DNA of 64,000 nucleotides from Salipiger aestuarii (GCF_003259905.1 NZ_QLMG01000004.1:62001-126000); one strand, 5' to 3'. Positions 15,672-25,142 are shown, counted from the first letter of the stretch. Made by a program: numbers and translations. Notes: generated by a model not told the origin, from the sequence alone.

Positions 15672-18586
15672 GTCAGCACATCGCGTGTCGGGGTGTCGAT
15701 TACGTCCCATTCTCCGAATCGGGAAAGATGGTCATAGTCGGATATATCGGTTTCCTTGAGCAGCGCGGCGCGGGCGGTGTAGCCGCGCGCGGGGTCTGCC
15801 CAGGCGGTCATCAGCGCCTCGAATTCCGCCCAGACCTGGGTCGGGGTCACTTCATCCAAAGGCGCGGGAACTTCTCCCGCGGGATTCAGCGCGATAAAGG
15901 TGGCCTGGGCGACATGCGCGGGCGCGAAATCTCGGAATGCACCACGTTCCACCATCGCGGCCTCAAGCAGCAGTTGCTTGTCAAAGAACCGCTGTTCCTT
16001 TTTCGACGGGGCGCTGCCGGTCTTGTAGTCGTAAAGATGCGCCCCCCCGTGATCGTCAAGGTCGATGCGATCCGCCTTGCCGCGCAGGGTGAACCCCAGC
16101 GCCGGAATCTCGGCCTGGCCCATGATTTCGAACCGCGCGGGGCGCGCTGCGGTCTGACGGGCGCGTTCGGTGTCGCAAAACCACCGGGCGACGCGTGCAA
16201 GCCGGGCTTGCCACAGATGTCGCGCGGCCGGGAACGGCACGATCAGCGGATCACCCAGGATTTGGTTCGCGCGCGCCATTAACACTTCGGCGGACAGCCC
16301 ATCGGGATCGGTGGTGCTGTCGCGCACGAACCCTTCAAGCACGTCATGCACCAATGTGCCGCGCAGCAGTGCATCGGGTGCGCGTTGCAGCGGATTGAGC
16401 GGCGACAGACGCAGCACGCGCCGCGCGTAGACCGCGAAGGGATCGCGGATCAGCGTCTTGATTTCCGTCACCGACAGGCGTGACGGCCGCGCGGCGACCG
16501 GCGGCGCGGGGGACGGGCGCGGCACCGGAGAAACCGGCGCGGGGCGTTCCAGTTCGCGCCCCAACGCAAGCCAATGGGCGCCGCGCGCGCGCATCGCGGC
16601 AAGCGCCGCAGGCCCACCCTGATCGGGCAGGCCATTCATCAGGTTCATCAAGCGGTTAACCCAGCGCGACGGGATCGTTTCCGCATCCGCGGTTTTCAAC
16701 GCGCGGGTGATCCAGACATCCTGAGCCGCGACGGCCTGCTGGAAATCATGCGCCGCAAGGCCGATGCGTCGCTCGGGCACCAGCAGACCGGCCTGATGGC
16801 GCATCCGCCGGTTCAGCCAGGGGTCTGCGCCGGGAAGTTCGGGCCACGATCCTTCGTTCAACCCGCCCAGAATCAGCAGGTCGGCGCCCATGACGCGCGC
16901 CTCCAGCGTGCCCCAGATCAGGATTTTCGGATGGGGGGCGTCGCGATCGCGCAGCTCTTCGCGCGACAGGATGGCCGCGAACAGGCCGGCATAGTCGCGG
17001 GCATCCAGCGTGGTGCCGTGCGCGGCCTCGCTTGCAAGGCGGTCCACTACGGCGCGGGTCTTGCGGCCTGCCGCCTCTTTCCACAGCTCGGAGCCGGGCC
17101 CGCCCGCGATGGCCTCGGCGGTGGCCAGGTGGGCGTTGACCCAATCGGCAAGCGGGCGTTTTTGCGGCTTGCGATCCACAAAGAATGCGGCGATCAGCCA
17201 GTCGGTCCATTCGGTCAGCGTTTCCGCCGCGCCCCATCCGGCGATCTGTTCCGCGCGCGGATAGGGCCAGCTTTGGCGCCGGATGTGCAGTTCAAGCTCG
17301 CGGGTGGCGCGCAGGTGCGGGCCGCGTGCCTCGGCGCTGTGGGTCAGGGGGTGCTTGAGCACCGTCAGCAGCGCCTCGGCGGTCAGATCCGATGTGAAAA
17401 GTTCGGCCACATGGCGCAGAAATCGTCCGGGTGGGGACAGCTGCAACGGGATGCCCGCGCTATCGTCCGGGAAAATTTCCCAACGATCCAGCGCGGCGGT
17501 CACCTGCCGGGTCAGCATCCGGTCGGGCGTAATCAAGGCGGCGGTGATGCCGTCTTCGGCGGCCTTGCGCAGGCGCAGCGCGATGGCGGTGGCCTCGTCG
17601 CGCGGCGATGCGGCCTCAAGCAGCGTCAGGCCGTCGGTCGCCCCGGCAAGATCCGGCAGGCGGGGGCCTTCCTCGCGCCATTGATCGGTGACGGGCGCGG
17701 GACGAAGCGCAAGAGAAATCAATCTGTTGCGTTCGGGCGCCGGAGGCATGTCATCGGTCCAGCGGATAACGTCGCGCGGCCCAAGACCAAGATCGTTCAT
17801 CAGTTTGGCAAAGCGGAACTGCGGATGATCTTCGCCGGAAAGCGCGTCTGTCAGCCCGCTCCACACCGCATCGGGGGTGTCGAAATCGAAACCGGGCAGC
17901 ACCAAGGCGCCCTGCGGCAGCCGGGCCACCGCGCGCATCAGCCGGTTGGTTCCACCGCGTGATCCGGTCGATCCGGCCAGGATCACCGGATGCGCGGGCG
18001 GGTTGTGCCGCCATTCGGCGAGACGTTTTTCCAGCGCGAGACGGCGGAACGCATTGACGTCGGGCGCCTCGGTGGCGCCATCGAAATAATGCTGCACGAT
18101 GTTGAAGAACTGCTGCGCGCGTTGCCAGTGCCCGGACTCGTCGCTGACATCCAGCGCGGCAATGGTGTCGGGCGACACGCCTTCGTCCTGCATTTCGTCC
18201 ATCAGCGTTGCCAGGCTGTCGGCCAGGTCGAACAGCGAGGCACGCGGGGCAAGGTCGGGCTGCGACTCCAGCAGTCGGGACACAAGTCCGATCAGTTCGA
18301 GCCTGCGTCGCAGCGGCGGCACGGGGGCGGGCAGCCTTGCCAGTGCAACTGGATCCGATACATCGGACAGCAAGCGCATCCGTGGCAGCAGCATCGCAGG
18401 GCCGTCATCAAAGACGGCGCGGATCCGGCGCGCCATGCGGGTCGTGTTGACGATCAGTTCGACGCGCGCCATGGCGTCGGGCGGGCGCCCTATCATGCGG
18501 GCGCGCAGCCCCTGGACAAGCGCCAGGGGGAAATCCACGCCGGGGGCGAGCGCAAAGACCCGTGCTTGATCGGTCGGTTCAAACAT
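15668..18586 (-). CDS. addB: double-strand break repair protein AddB
   Basis: A 972-residue partner of AddA. The N-terminal part is an inactivated helicase-like region; the C-terminal part is a PD-(D/E)XK nuclease with RGTLVHDVLEGFV, FTLRGKADRIDLDD and LYDYKTG. In the complex AddB cuts one strand and AddA the other. The alphaproteobacterial form is shorter than the Bacillus protein, and I do not see an obvious set of four iron-sulfur cysteines framing the nuclease domain. It overlaps murU by 8 nt upstream and addA by 4 nt downstream. Confidence 0.93.
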   Translation of the reverse strand: MFEPTDQARVFALAPGVDFPLALVQGLRARMIGRPPDAMARVELIVNTTRMARRIRAVFDDGPAMLLPRMRLLSDVSDPVALARLPAPVPPLRRRLELIGLVSRLLESQPDLAPRASLFDLADSLATLMDEMQDEGVSPDTIAALDVSDESGHWQRAQQFFNIVQHYFDGATEAPDVNAFRRLALEKRLAEWRHNPPAHPVILAGSTGSRGGTNRLMRAVARLPQGALVLPGFDFDTPDAVWSGLTDALSGEDHPQFRFAKLMNDLGLGPRDVIRWTDDMPPAPERNRLISLALRPAPVTDQWREEGPRLPDLAGATDGLTLLEAASPRDEATAIALRLRKAAEDGITAALITPDRMLTRQVTAALDRWEIFPDDSAGIPLQLSPPGRFLRHVAELFTSDLTAEALLTVLKHPLTHSAEARGPHLRATRELELHIRRQSWPYPRAEQIAGWGAAETLTEWTDWLIAAFFVDRKPQKRPLADWVNAHLATAEAIAGGPGSELWKEAAGRKTRAVVDRLASEAAHGTTLDARDYAGLFAAILSREELRDRDAPHPKILIWGTLEARVMGADLLILGGLNEGSWPELPGADPWLNRRMRHQAGLLVPERRIGLAAHDFQQAVAAQDVWITRALKTADAETIPSRWVNRLMNLMNGLPDQGGPAALAAMRARGAHWLALGRELERPAPVSPVPRPSPAPPVAARPSRLSVTEIKTLIRDPFAVYARRVLRLSPLNPLQRAPDALLRGTLVHDVLEGFVRDSTTDPDGLSAEVLMARANQILGDPLIVPFPAARHLWQARLARVARWFCDTERARQTAARPARFEIMGQAEIPALGFTLRGKADRIDLDDHGGAHLYDYKTGSAPSKKEQRFFDKQLLLEAAMVERGAFRDFAPAHVAQATFIALNPAGEVPAPLDEVTPTQVWAEFEALMTAWADPARGYTARAALLKETDISDYDHLSRFGEWDVIDTPTRDVLT

Positions 18587-19259
18587 CGGCGCGCAGCATG
18601 TCCTGGGCCAGCGCGATGCCGGCCGGGTGGCCCACGTCGCACCAATGGCCGGGGTAGGGCAGGCCGAAAAGACGCGCTTTGGCGGCCATCCCGTTCCACA
18701 GCAGGTTCAGCGAAAAGGCCCGTTCGGGAATGTCGGCAAGCCCGTCGGTTTTCAGGATCTGAAAGCCGGTAAAAACATGATCCCCAGATCGGGAAATTTT
18801 CCCGCCGCCGTCGATGGTAAAATCACCGCCCCCCTTGCGCCCGACGGCACGGCCGAGCGGAACGCACAGCAAAAGCGCATCCATGCGGTCCGGGTCCCAG
18901 GCATCGGCCAGAAGGCGCAGCGGATTGGGGCCGCGCACCAACGCATCGGTGTTCATCGTGAACACCGGACCCGTGCCCAACAGCGGCAGCGCGGCGCGCA
19001 GACCGCCGCCCGTGTCGAGAATGTCCGGCGCTTCGCGACTGATCGCGACATGGCGCCCGTCCAGATGGGCGGCAAGCTGATCGGCGCGGTAATGGGCGTT
19101 GGCAACCCGGCGCAGCGGACCGAAATCGTCGGCGATTGCAAGCGCATGGTCGATGAGCGGCCTTCCCGCAACCTCGATCAGCGGTTTCGGTCGGTCGGCG
19201 GTCATCGGTCCCATGCGGGTGCCGAAACCGGCCGCAAAAAGCATCAGCGCATCGGGCAC
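18579..19259 (-). CDS. murU: N-acetylmuramate-1-phosphate uridylyltransferase-like nucleotidyltransferase
   Basis: A 226-residue nucleotidyltransferase. The signature LFAAGFGTRM...DRPKPLIEVAGRPLIDH (from residue 7) is the NTP-binding site, and VFTMNTDALV supplies the metal-binding Asp. With the neighbouring AmgK kinase, MurU makes UDP-MurNAc directly from recycled MurNAc, bypassing MurA, the fosfomycin target; this is known from Pseudomonas and Caulobacter. The symbol rests on sequence type and on the overlap with the kinase gene (16 nt). A related hexose-1-phosphate specificity cannot be excluded. Confidence 0.85.
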   Translation of the reverse strand: MPDALMLFAAGFGTRMGPMTADRPKPLIEVAGRPLIDHALAIADDFGPLRRVANAHYRADQLAAHLDGRHVAISREAPDILDTGGGLRAALPLLGTGPVFTMNTDALVRGPNPLRLLADAWDPDRMDALLLCVPLGRAVGRKGGGDFTIDGGGKISRSGDHVFTGFQILKTDGLADIPERAFSLNLLWNGMAAKARLFGLPYPGHWCDVGHPAGIALAQDMLRADV

Positions 19260-20206
19260 GGGTGTTTCAGCCTGTCAAGAACGGTTGCGGTGGGCGCGGG
19301 GAGCGCGGGGCCGAGTTGCCGTGCGACCGGCGCAAGCGCGGGATGGCGAAGATCGGCCTGCAAATGCGCCCAGACGCGGGGAATAAGGTCGATGTAGCCG
19401 GGTTTTCCCCGCGTGGCGGCGAGCCGGGCAAAGACCCCGAGAATGCGCAGATTGCGTTGCGCGCCAAGCACGGCCAGCGCGGCGGTCAGCGGCCCTTCGG
19501 CCAACCCGGTGGCATCAAGATACTGGCGGATCGCGGCGTTTGCGATGCCGGGGCGCAGGTCGCGGCGCGCGTCTTCGATCAACGAGACAAGATCGTAGGC
19601 GCGATGCCCGGCCAGCGCATCCTGAAAATCAAGCAGGCCCGCGCGGGCTGGGCCGTGGCGGTGTGGCAGCCACAGAATGTTTTCGGCGTGATAGTCGCGC
19701 AGGACCATGACATCTGTTTCCGGGGCGTGGGCGGTCAGCGCTTCGGTAAAGGCGGCGATGACGGCGGCTTTGGCACCGATCGGGGCGCCGGCGCCGGCGG
19801 CATAGCAATCGAAGGCGAGATCGGTCATCGCGGCCAGCCGATCCGGGGTCGCCTTCGGCAATGGCGGCGCGGGGTGCCGGTGCAGTTCGACCAGCGCGTC
19901 GACGGCGGCGCCGTAAAGCCGGCGTTCGGTGTCCGCGTCGGTGGCAATGCGCGCGATCAACGCGTCGCCAAGGTCTTCAAGCAGCAGCTGACCGGGGGCT
20001 TCGGCAAGAATGCGCGGCGCGCTCAGACCCAGTGCGCAAAGCTGCCGTGCGAGGCGGGCAAAGACGTGCACGTCGCCGTCGGGGTCGTCCATCAGAATGG
20101 CCGTCCGGCCGTTCAACGTCAGGCGGGTGTAGCGGCGGGCCGAAGCGTCCCCCGCCAGCGGAGCCGCCTGCGCGGCCTCCCATCCCGCAGCCGCGAGAAA
20201 GCTCAT
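19244..20206 (-). CDS. amgK: AmgK-type anomeric MurNAc/GlcNAc kinase
   Basis: A 320-residue APH-fold kinase. The catalytic loop is RDYHAEN (170-176), and LLDFQDA (191-197) gives the second metal ligand; the N-terminal GDASARRYTRL matches the alphaproteobacterial phosphotransferase group found beside tsaE. AmgK phosphorylates MurNAc or GlcNAc at the anomeric carbon during cell-wall recycling and hands MurNAc-1-P to MurU. It overlaps tsaE by 4 nt and murU by 16 nt, so the order tsaE-amgK-murU-addB-addA looks like a single transcript. Confidence 0.83.
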   Translation of the reverse strand: MSFLAAAGWEAAQAAPLAGDASARRYTRLTLNGRTAILMDDPDGDVHVFARLARQLCALGLSAPRILAEAPGQLLLEDLGDALIARIATDADTERRLYGAAVDALVELHRHPAPPLPKATPDRLAAMTDLAFDCYAAGAGAPIGAKAAVIAAFTEALTAHAPETDVMVLRDYHAENILWLPHRHGPARAGLLDFQDALAGHRAYDLVSLIEDARRDLRPGIANAAIRQYLDATGLAEGPLTAALAVLGAQRNLRILGVFARLAATRGKPGYIDLIPRVWAHLQADLRHPALAPVARQLGPALPAPTATVLDRLKHPCPMR

Positions 20207-20691
20207 GACCCGACCCCGGCCATGTCCAGGAGGGTGTTCCAGCGCGGCGCGCTCCAGTCAAGGGCGACGCGGCGCAGATCGTCCGGGTCCGGATCGCCGG
20301 GAACGGAAAAATCCAGCGTCAGAGCATCGCCAGGGGTCAATCCCGCCAGCCGGTCGGGCCATTCCACGATGCAGATCGCGGTTTCAAAAGCGTCGGCCAG
20401 ACCAAGTTCGTCGCATTGGTCGGGACCGGAGAGACGGTAAAGATCCGTGTGACAGACCTCGCCCGCGCGGGTGTCGTAGACTTGGACGAGGGTGAATGTC
20501 GGCGAGGGCACATCTTCGGGCCGATCTTGCAGCGACTGAATGAGGCATCGGGCGAAATGGGTTTTGCCCGCGCCGATTCCCCCCGACAGCAACAGCACGT
20601 CGCCCGGCGAAAGATGCGCGCCAAGCGTCCTTGCCAGGGCGCAGGTCGCATCGGGGGACGGCAGGGTAAGCACGGTGCGCGGGCTGGTCAT
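20203..20691 (-). CDS. tsaE: tRNA t6A synthesis ATPase TsaE
   Basis: A 162-residue P-loop protein that, with TsaB and TsaD, makes threonylcarbamoyladenosine at position 37 of ANN-decoding tRNAs. Walker A is GGIGAGKT (37-44), followed by FARCLIQSL; VPSPTFTLVQVY and HTDLYRL are the family's switch-like motifs, and IVEWPDRL follows. It overlaps amgK by 4 nt. Its partner gene tsaD is also in this window, at 34987-36066, in a separate operon. Confidence 0.95.
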   Translation of the reverse strand: MTSPRTVLTLPSPDATCALARTLGAHLSPGDVLLLSGGIGAGKTHFARCLIQSLQDRPEDVPSPTFTLVQVYDTRAGEVCHTDLYRLSGPDQCDELGLADAFETAICIVEWPDRLAGLTPGDALTLDFSVPGDPDPDDLRRVALDWSAPRWNTLLDMAGVGS

Positions 20692-20745
20692 GGCGCAAGG
20701 ATACCGCGCGCTTCGGGGGGTGCAAGCCTTGTTCGTCCGGCCGGA

Positions 20746-22284
20746 TCAGACCCGGGCGGTCTCACGGGCGGTCTCACGGGCGCGGGGCGCGGTCTGGGCG
20801 GCTGCCGGAGTCGCGCTGAAGCGCACCAGCGTGGGCCCGCCGGTCAGCGGTTCGATGCGTGTCAGCAGGCACTGGCCGTCCTTGCGCACCAGTTCGGCGT
20901 CCCACCCGGCACGGTCGCGTTCCGTCATCACGAAATCGCGCAGGTCGGCCCAGATCGGGCTTGGCTTGCAGTCGGCCTGCCAGGCGCCGGTCGCGTCCGC
21001 GATACCGGTGTCGGCGAGGCTTGCGTCGGGATCCAGGCCCCACATGTCACGGTAAGCCTGGTTGCAGAAGGTGAGCGTGCCAAGCTGAGAGAACACCGCG
21101 ACCGCGTCGCCCAGCCTGTCGAGCACCGACTGCGTCACCTCGATCTCCTGGCGGAAGCGCCGGGTGAGGGTGATTTCCGAGGTGATGTCTTCGAACAGGA
21201 AGGCGACGCCGCCATCGGGGTGCGGACGCCCGGTGATCCGGTAGGTCAGGCCCGAGGGCAGGTTCCAGACCTCGGTATACAGATCGGAACTGGCGGCGGC
21301 GATCACCTCGGACAGCTTGTCGCGCCAGGAGCGATAATCCTTGGGTTCGGGCATCATCTGCTTTTCGCGCAGCATGTCGAAAAAGCTGAGAAGGTTGGGG
21401 CGCGAGGACAGGAATTCCGCCGGAAGGTTGGTGTGGTCGATCAGCGCCGGGTTGAACAGGATCAGCCGGCGGTCCCTGTCGAACACGGCCAGCGCGATCG
21501 GCAGGTGGGCAAAGATCCGGGTCAGCGTCTGAAGAAAGTTGCGCTGGGTCGCCTCGGCGTGGATCACCGCGTCGATATTCTGGGCGAAATGCAGCCAGCC
21601 GTCGGCCAGGCGATACGACTGCACCTCGAACCAGCTTTGCGGTCCGCCGTCGCGCTGCCCGATGCTGGTGCGGCTGATATGCAGTTCTTCGGCCTCGTTC
21701 GGCAGGACGGCGAAGGGCGAGCTGCCGTGTTCGGCGTGCCCGGCCTGCAGCGCGATGTCGGTAAAGGCGGGATTGTTCCACACCACGCCGCGCGCGCGGT
21801 CGGTCTGCCAGACGGGAAAGGGCGCGCGGGCAAAGGCAAGCCGCAGCCGCGACAGGTCGCGCATTTCCGTGCGCAGGCGCAGATATTCGCCCGCGTCCAG
21901 CGATGGCCCGGTCATGCTCAGCCGCAGACTGCGGCCTTCGGGACGGATTCCCAGATGTGTGTCCGGATCGCCCGCGGCGGCAAGCGTCTGGCGGGTGTTG
22001 GGCAGCGTTTCGGGAAAGGCCGGAAAATGCGTGCGCAGCACCTCCGCCAGGTCCTCCCAGATCAGCCGTTCGTTCGGCGCGCAATCGAGAAGCTGGCGTG
22101 CCTGCGGTGTCGCGTCGACCAGCACACCGTCAGACACGAACATCTCGACCCGGTTTTCGCGCGGTCGGGCGCCGGGTGTCGGCTCGTCTTCGACCGGGGC
22201 GCGCGCGCCGCGAAGCATGAACGCGCCGAACAGCGCGGCGAAGCTGGCACCGAGTCCGGCGGCGATAAGGACGACCAGTTCCAC
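20746..22284 (-). CDS. membrane-anchored multi-PAS protein without a kinase domain
   Basis: A 512-residue protein from a GTG start. One transmembrane helix (residues 2-25) is followed by a charged linker and at least three PAS-like segments: around VEMFVSDGVLVDATPQA, LRLAFARAPFPVWQTDRARGVVW, and LPIALAVFDRDRRLILFNPA, plus one around VLDRLGDAVAVFSQLGTLTFCNQAY. A short helix QEIEVTQSVLDRL looks like a relic of a dimerisation region, but I see no His box and no HATPase motifs. It ends in RETARETARV, a small tandem repeat. It may be a degenerate kinase or a signal scaffold. tsaE lies 54 nt downstream; regB is upstream on the same strand. Confidence 0.8.
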   Translation of the reverse strand: MELVVLIAAGLGASFAALFGAFMLRGARAPVEDEPTPGARPRENRVEMFVSDGVLVDATPQARQLLDCAPNERLIWEDLAEVLRTHFPAFPETLPNTRQTLAAAGDPDTHLGIRPEGRSLRLSMTGPSLDAGEYLRLRTEMRDLSRLRLAFARAPFPVWQTDRARGVVWNNPAFTDIALQAGHAEHGSSPFAVLPNEAEELHISRTSIGQRDGGPQSWFEVQSYRLADGWLHFAQNIDAVIHAEATQRNFLQTLTRIFAHLPIALAVFDRDRRLILFNPALIDHTNLPAEFLSSRPNLLSFFDMLREKQMMPEPKDYRSWRDKLSEVIAAASSDLYTEVWNLPSGLTYRITGRPHPDGGVAFLFEDITSEITLTRRFRQEIEVTQSVLDRLGDAVAVFSQLGTLTFCNQAYRDMWGLDPDASLADTGIADATGAWQADCKPSPIWADLRDFVMTERDRAGWDAELVRKDGQCLLTRIEPLTGGPTLVRFSATPAAAQTAPRARETARETARV

Positions 22285-22366
22285 GGCAGCGTTTCCCTGA
22301 CAGAGTGTTAACCATAGTCAGTGCTAGGAGCAGAAGGTTAATTAGCGGTTAAGGTGTGCCAGCCCG

Positions 22367-23758
22367 TCATGTTTCAATCAAGGGGTTTTCCCCAAGCGGA
22401 GTGTGCGCCGTCTCGGGCGGCACGATACTGAGCGCCGGCCATGTGACTTCGACAATGGCGCCATGCGGCGTACCGGCTTCGCCCTCTCGGCCCGAAGGCG
22501 CGGCGCCATTGGCAAAGCTGAGCTCGGCCCCGCTGCGTTCCAGCAGTGTCTTGGCAATGAACAGCCCCAGCCCCATGCCTTCGTATTCCGGGCGCGCGCC
22601 GCGATCCGCGGCGCTGCGGCGTCGGCGCAGCAGCGGATCGCCAAGCCGCCTGATCAGATGCGGCGGATAGCCCGGACCGTCGTCGCGTATCCGCACCAGT
22701 ACCCGCGACCCGTCCCAGCCCGCGTCAATCCAGACTTCGCTGCGGGCGAAATCCACCGCGTTCTGGATCAGATTGCGCAGCCCGTGCAGGATGTCAGGGC
22801 GGCGCAAAACCAGGGGTTGCGCCCCGCCACCGGGCAGTGGCGCGAAATCCATGGTGATGTGCTTGCCGCGATTCTCATGCGGTTCGGCGGCCTCGCGCAG
22901 CAGCTCTGACAGCGGCGCCTGGCGCAGATGCAGGTCGTCCTTGCCGGCGCGCCCCATGCCCCGCAGGATGTCGCGGCAGCGGTCAGCCTGGGCGCGTATC
23001 AGGCGGGCGTCGTCCTGCAGATCGGGCAACGCGTCCAGATCGTCGATCAGTTCGGACGACGCCAGTTTGATCGTCGCAAGCGGCGTGCCCAGCTCATGCG
23101 CGGCAGCCGCGACCACCCCGCCCAGATCGCTGAGCTTTTGCGCCCGCGCCAGCGCCATCTGCGTGGCGATCAGCGCGTCGGACATGGCGTTCATCTCTTT
23201 CGTGGCCCTGCGGGCGTAGACCGAGATGAACGCCAGCGCGATGGCCAGCGCCGTCCACTGGCCAAAGACAAAGACCTGCGGCAGGGCCAGGATTTCGCCG
23301 TCCGTGGTGCGCAGCGGCAGATGGGCGAACACCATCACGGTAATCAGCGCAAGGGCGGTCACGTTCAACAAAATGGTCGAGCGCAGCGACAGCACCGCCG
23401 CCGACACCGTTGCCGGGGCCAGCACCAGCAGGGAAAACGGATTGTGCAGCCCACCGGTCAGAAACAGCAGAAGGCACAGCTGCAACAGGTCGAACATCAC
23501 CATCAGGAAGTTTTCAGCCTCGGACAGGCGCTTGTCTTCGGGAAAGACGAACATCGCAACAAGGTTGCCAACCACCGACACGCCGACCGCCAGGTAGCAC
23601 AACCCCAGTTCGAGCTGCAGGTCGTACAGCTCACGCGCAACGGAAATGGCGGTCAGCTGGCCGACGATGGCCACCCAGCGCAGAATGATAAGCGTGCGCA
23701 GACGGATGAAGTTGCTGCGCTGGCCTTCTTCCAGCAATCCCAGGTCGGCCTGACTCAT
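22367..23758 (-). CDS. regB: redox-sensing histidine kinase RegB (PrrB/ActS)
   Basis: A 463-residue membrane sensor kinase with six predicted helices in residues 22-185. It has all three RegB landmarks: the quinone-linked motif GGLHNPF (102-108), the phosphorylated His221 in AAAHELGTPL, and the redox-active Cys261 in DRCRDILRGMGRAGKDD. The HATPase part (N box GLRNLIQNAVDFA, G boxes DDGPG and GMGLGLFIAK) is complete. In R. capsulatus RegB phosphorylates RegA under reducing conditions and so controls photosynthesis, CO2 and N2 fixation, and hydrogenase genes. It is divergent from senC, the usual arrangement. Confidence 0.96.
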   Translation of the reverse strand: MSQADLGLLEEGQRSNFIRLRTLIILRWVAIVGQLTAISVARELYDLQLELGLCYLAVGVSVVGNLVAMFVFPEDKRLSEAENFLMVMFDLLQLCLLLFLTGGLHNPFSLLVLAPATVSAAVLSLRSTILLNVTALALITVMVFAHLPLRTTDGEILALPQVFVFGQWTALAIALAFISVYARRATKEMNAMSDALIATQMALARAQKLSDLGGVVAAAAHELGTPLATIKLASSELIDDLDALPDLQDDARLIRAQADRCRDILRGMGRAGKDDLHLRQAPLSELLREAAEPHENRGKHITMDFAPLPGGGAQPLVLRRPDILHGLRNLIQNAVDFARSEVWIDAGWDGSRVLVRIRDDGPGYPPHLIRRLGDPLLRRRRSAADRGARPEYEGMGLGLFIAKTLLERSGAELSFANGAAPSGREGEAGTPHGAIVEVTWPALSIVPPETAHTPLGENPLIET

Positions 23759-23843
23759 CTGCGCGCTTTCGTCTCTTTTATCCGATGGCTGCGATTGTTA
23801 AGTCTGCCGGACAGGTTCCGCAATCAACTCGGGGAGGATCCGC

Positions 23844-24461
23844 ATGCGCTGGATCGCCGTTACCGCCGCCGCTATCGCAATTGTCGCCGTGACGGGGGCG
23901 GCCTGGCTTTACACGCGCGCGCCCGGCGACGATCCCTTTGCGCCGTGCCGGTCCGCCGCCGTGGCCGGGGGGACCGGTGCCATCGGCGGGTCCTTCACGC
24001 TTGTCGACAAGGACGGGCAGACCGTCACCGACAAGGATGTGATTACGAAGCCGTCGCTGGTCTATTTCGGCTATACCTTCTGTCCCGACGTCTGCCCCCT
24101 GGACAGCGCGCGCAACGCCGAGGCCGCCGATCTGCTCGCAGAGCGCGGTTATGACGTGACCCCGGTGTTCATCACCATCGACCCCGAACGCGACACGCCG
24201 CAGGTGGTGGGAGAATTCGCCGAGGTGTTCAGTGACCGTATGATCGGGCTGACCGGCTCGCCCGAACAGGTCAAGGCGGCAAGTCAAGCCTACCGGACCT
24301 ACTACAAGAAGCAGGATGGCGATGACGAATATTACCTCGTGGACCATTCGACTTTTACCTATCTCGTGCTGCCCGAAACCGGCTTCGCCGAGTTTTTTCG
24401 CCGCGACACCACGCCCGAGCAGATCGCGCAGACAGCCGCCTGCTTCATCGACCATTCCTGA
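23844..24461 (+). CDS. senC: SCO1/SenC/PrrC family copper protein
   Basis: A 205-residue membrane-anchored thioredoxin-fold protein. One N-terminal helix (4-22) leads into the periplasm. The copper-binding pair Cys80/Cys84 is in FGYTFCPDVCP, and the third ligand is His168 in DHSTFTYLV. SenC/PrrC delivers copper to cytochrome cbb3 or aa3 oxidase and affects signalling through RegB. It has a strong Shine-Dalgarno (GGGGAGGA) and lies between regB (divergent) and regA (same strand, 96 nt on), exactly as in Rhodobacter. Confidence 0.95.
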   Translation: MRWIAVTAAAIAIVAVTGAAWLYTRAPGDDPFAPCRSAAVAGGTGAIGGSFTLVDKDGQTVTDKDVITKPSLVYFGYTFCPDVCPLDSARNAEAADLLAERGYDVTPVFITIDPERDTPQVVGEFAEVFSDRMIGLTGSPEQVKAASQAYRTYYKKQDGDDEYYLVDHSTFTYLVLPETGFAEFFRRDTTPEQIAQTAACFIDHS

Positions 24462-24557
24462 GCGGCCGAGAGCTCCGATGCACTGCGGGTTTGACCCTGT
24501 GGCAGCCGTTGGATATGTACGATTTTCAGCGCAGACCAGCATCGGGAGTACCACGAC

Positions 24558-25112
24558 GTGTCGGACCGGACCATCCAAGAGCTTGGCGACGACCGCTCCC
24601 TTCTGCTTGTCGACGACGACGAACCGTTCCTGAGGCGTCTCGCGAAAGCGATGGAAAAGCGGGGGTTCGACGTCAAAACCGCCCTTTCGGTTGCCGACGG
24701 TACGGCCATCGCCACAGCACGGCCGCCGGCGTATGCGGTGGTCGATCTGCGGCTTGAGGACGGCAACGGGCTGGACGTGGTCGAGGTGCTGCGTGAACGC
24801 CGACCCGACAGCCGGATCGTCGTGCTGACCGGCTACGGCGCCATCGCAACAGCTGTCGCCGCAGTCAAGATCGGCGCTACCGACTACCTGTCAAAGCCCG
24901 CCGACGCGACGGATATCACCAATGCGCTGCTGTCCAAGACCGACGATCTGCCGCCCCCCCCCGACAATCCCATGAGCGCGGATCGGGTGCGATGGGAACA
25001 TATTCAGCGCGTCTATGAATTATGCGATCGCAACGTGTCCGAAACCGCGCGACGGCTCAACATGCATCGACGGACCTTGCAGCGCATCCTCGCCAAGCGA
25101 TCCCCGCGCTGA
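24558..25112 (+). CDS. regA: response regulator RegA (PrrA/ActR)
   Basis: A 184-residue response regulator from a GTG start behind GGGAG. The receiver domain has the acidic pocket DDDE at 19-22 and the phosphoacceptor Asp63 in VVDLRLEDGNG, with Lys in YLSKPAD. After a proline linker (DLPPPPDNP) comes a Fis-type helix-turn-helix, VSETARRLNMHRRTLQRILAKR, at the C-terminus, strongly conserved among RegA homologues. RegA is the global redox regulator; in R. capsulatus it binds the hupSL promoter and represses it. That the same holds for the hup genes 21 kb downstream is an inference. Confidence 0.97.
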   Translation: MSDRTIQELGDDRSLLLVDDDEPFLRRLAKAMEKRGFDVKTALSVADGTAIATARPPAYAVVDLRLEDGNGLDVVEVLRERRPDSRIVVLTGYGAIATAVAAVKIGATDYLSKPADATDITNALLSKTDDLPPPPDNPMSADRVRWEHIQRVYELCDRNVSETARRLNMHRRTLQRILAKRSPR

Positions 25113-25120
25113 CACAGAAC

Positions 25121-25142
25121 AAATTCTTCGTACGAAGAATTT
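25121..25142. repeat. 22-bp perfect palindrome, copy 1
   Basis: AAATTCTTCGT (25121-25131) is followed directly by its exact reverse complement (25132-25142). A GCGCCCG/CGGGCGC hairpin with a 3-nt loop (25143-25159) abuts it. It lies 9 nt after the regA stop. It may act as a terminator, since it ends in TTT, or as a dispersed repeat. Confidence 0.7.
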
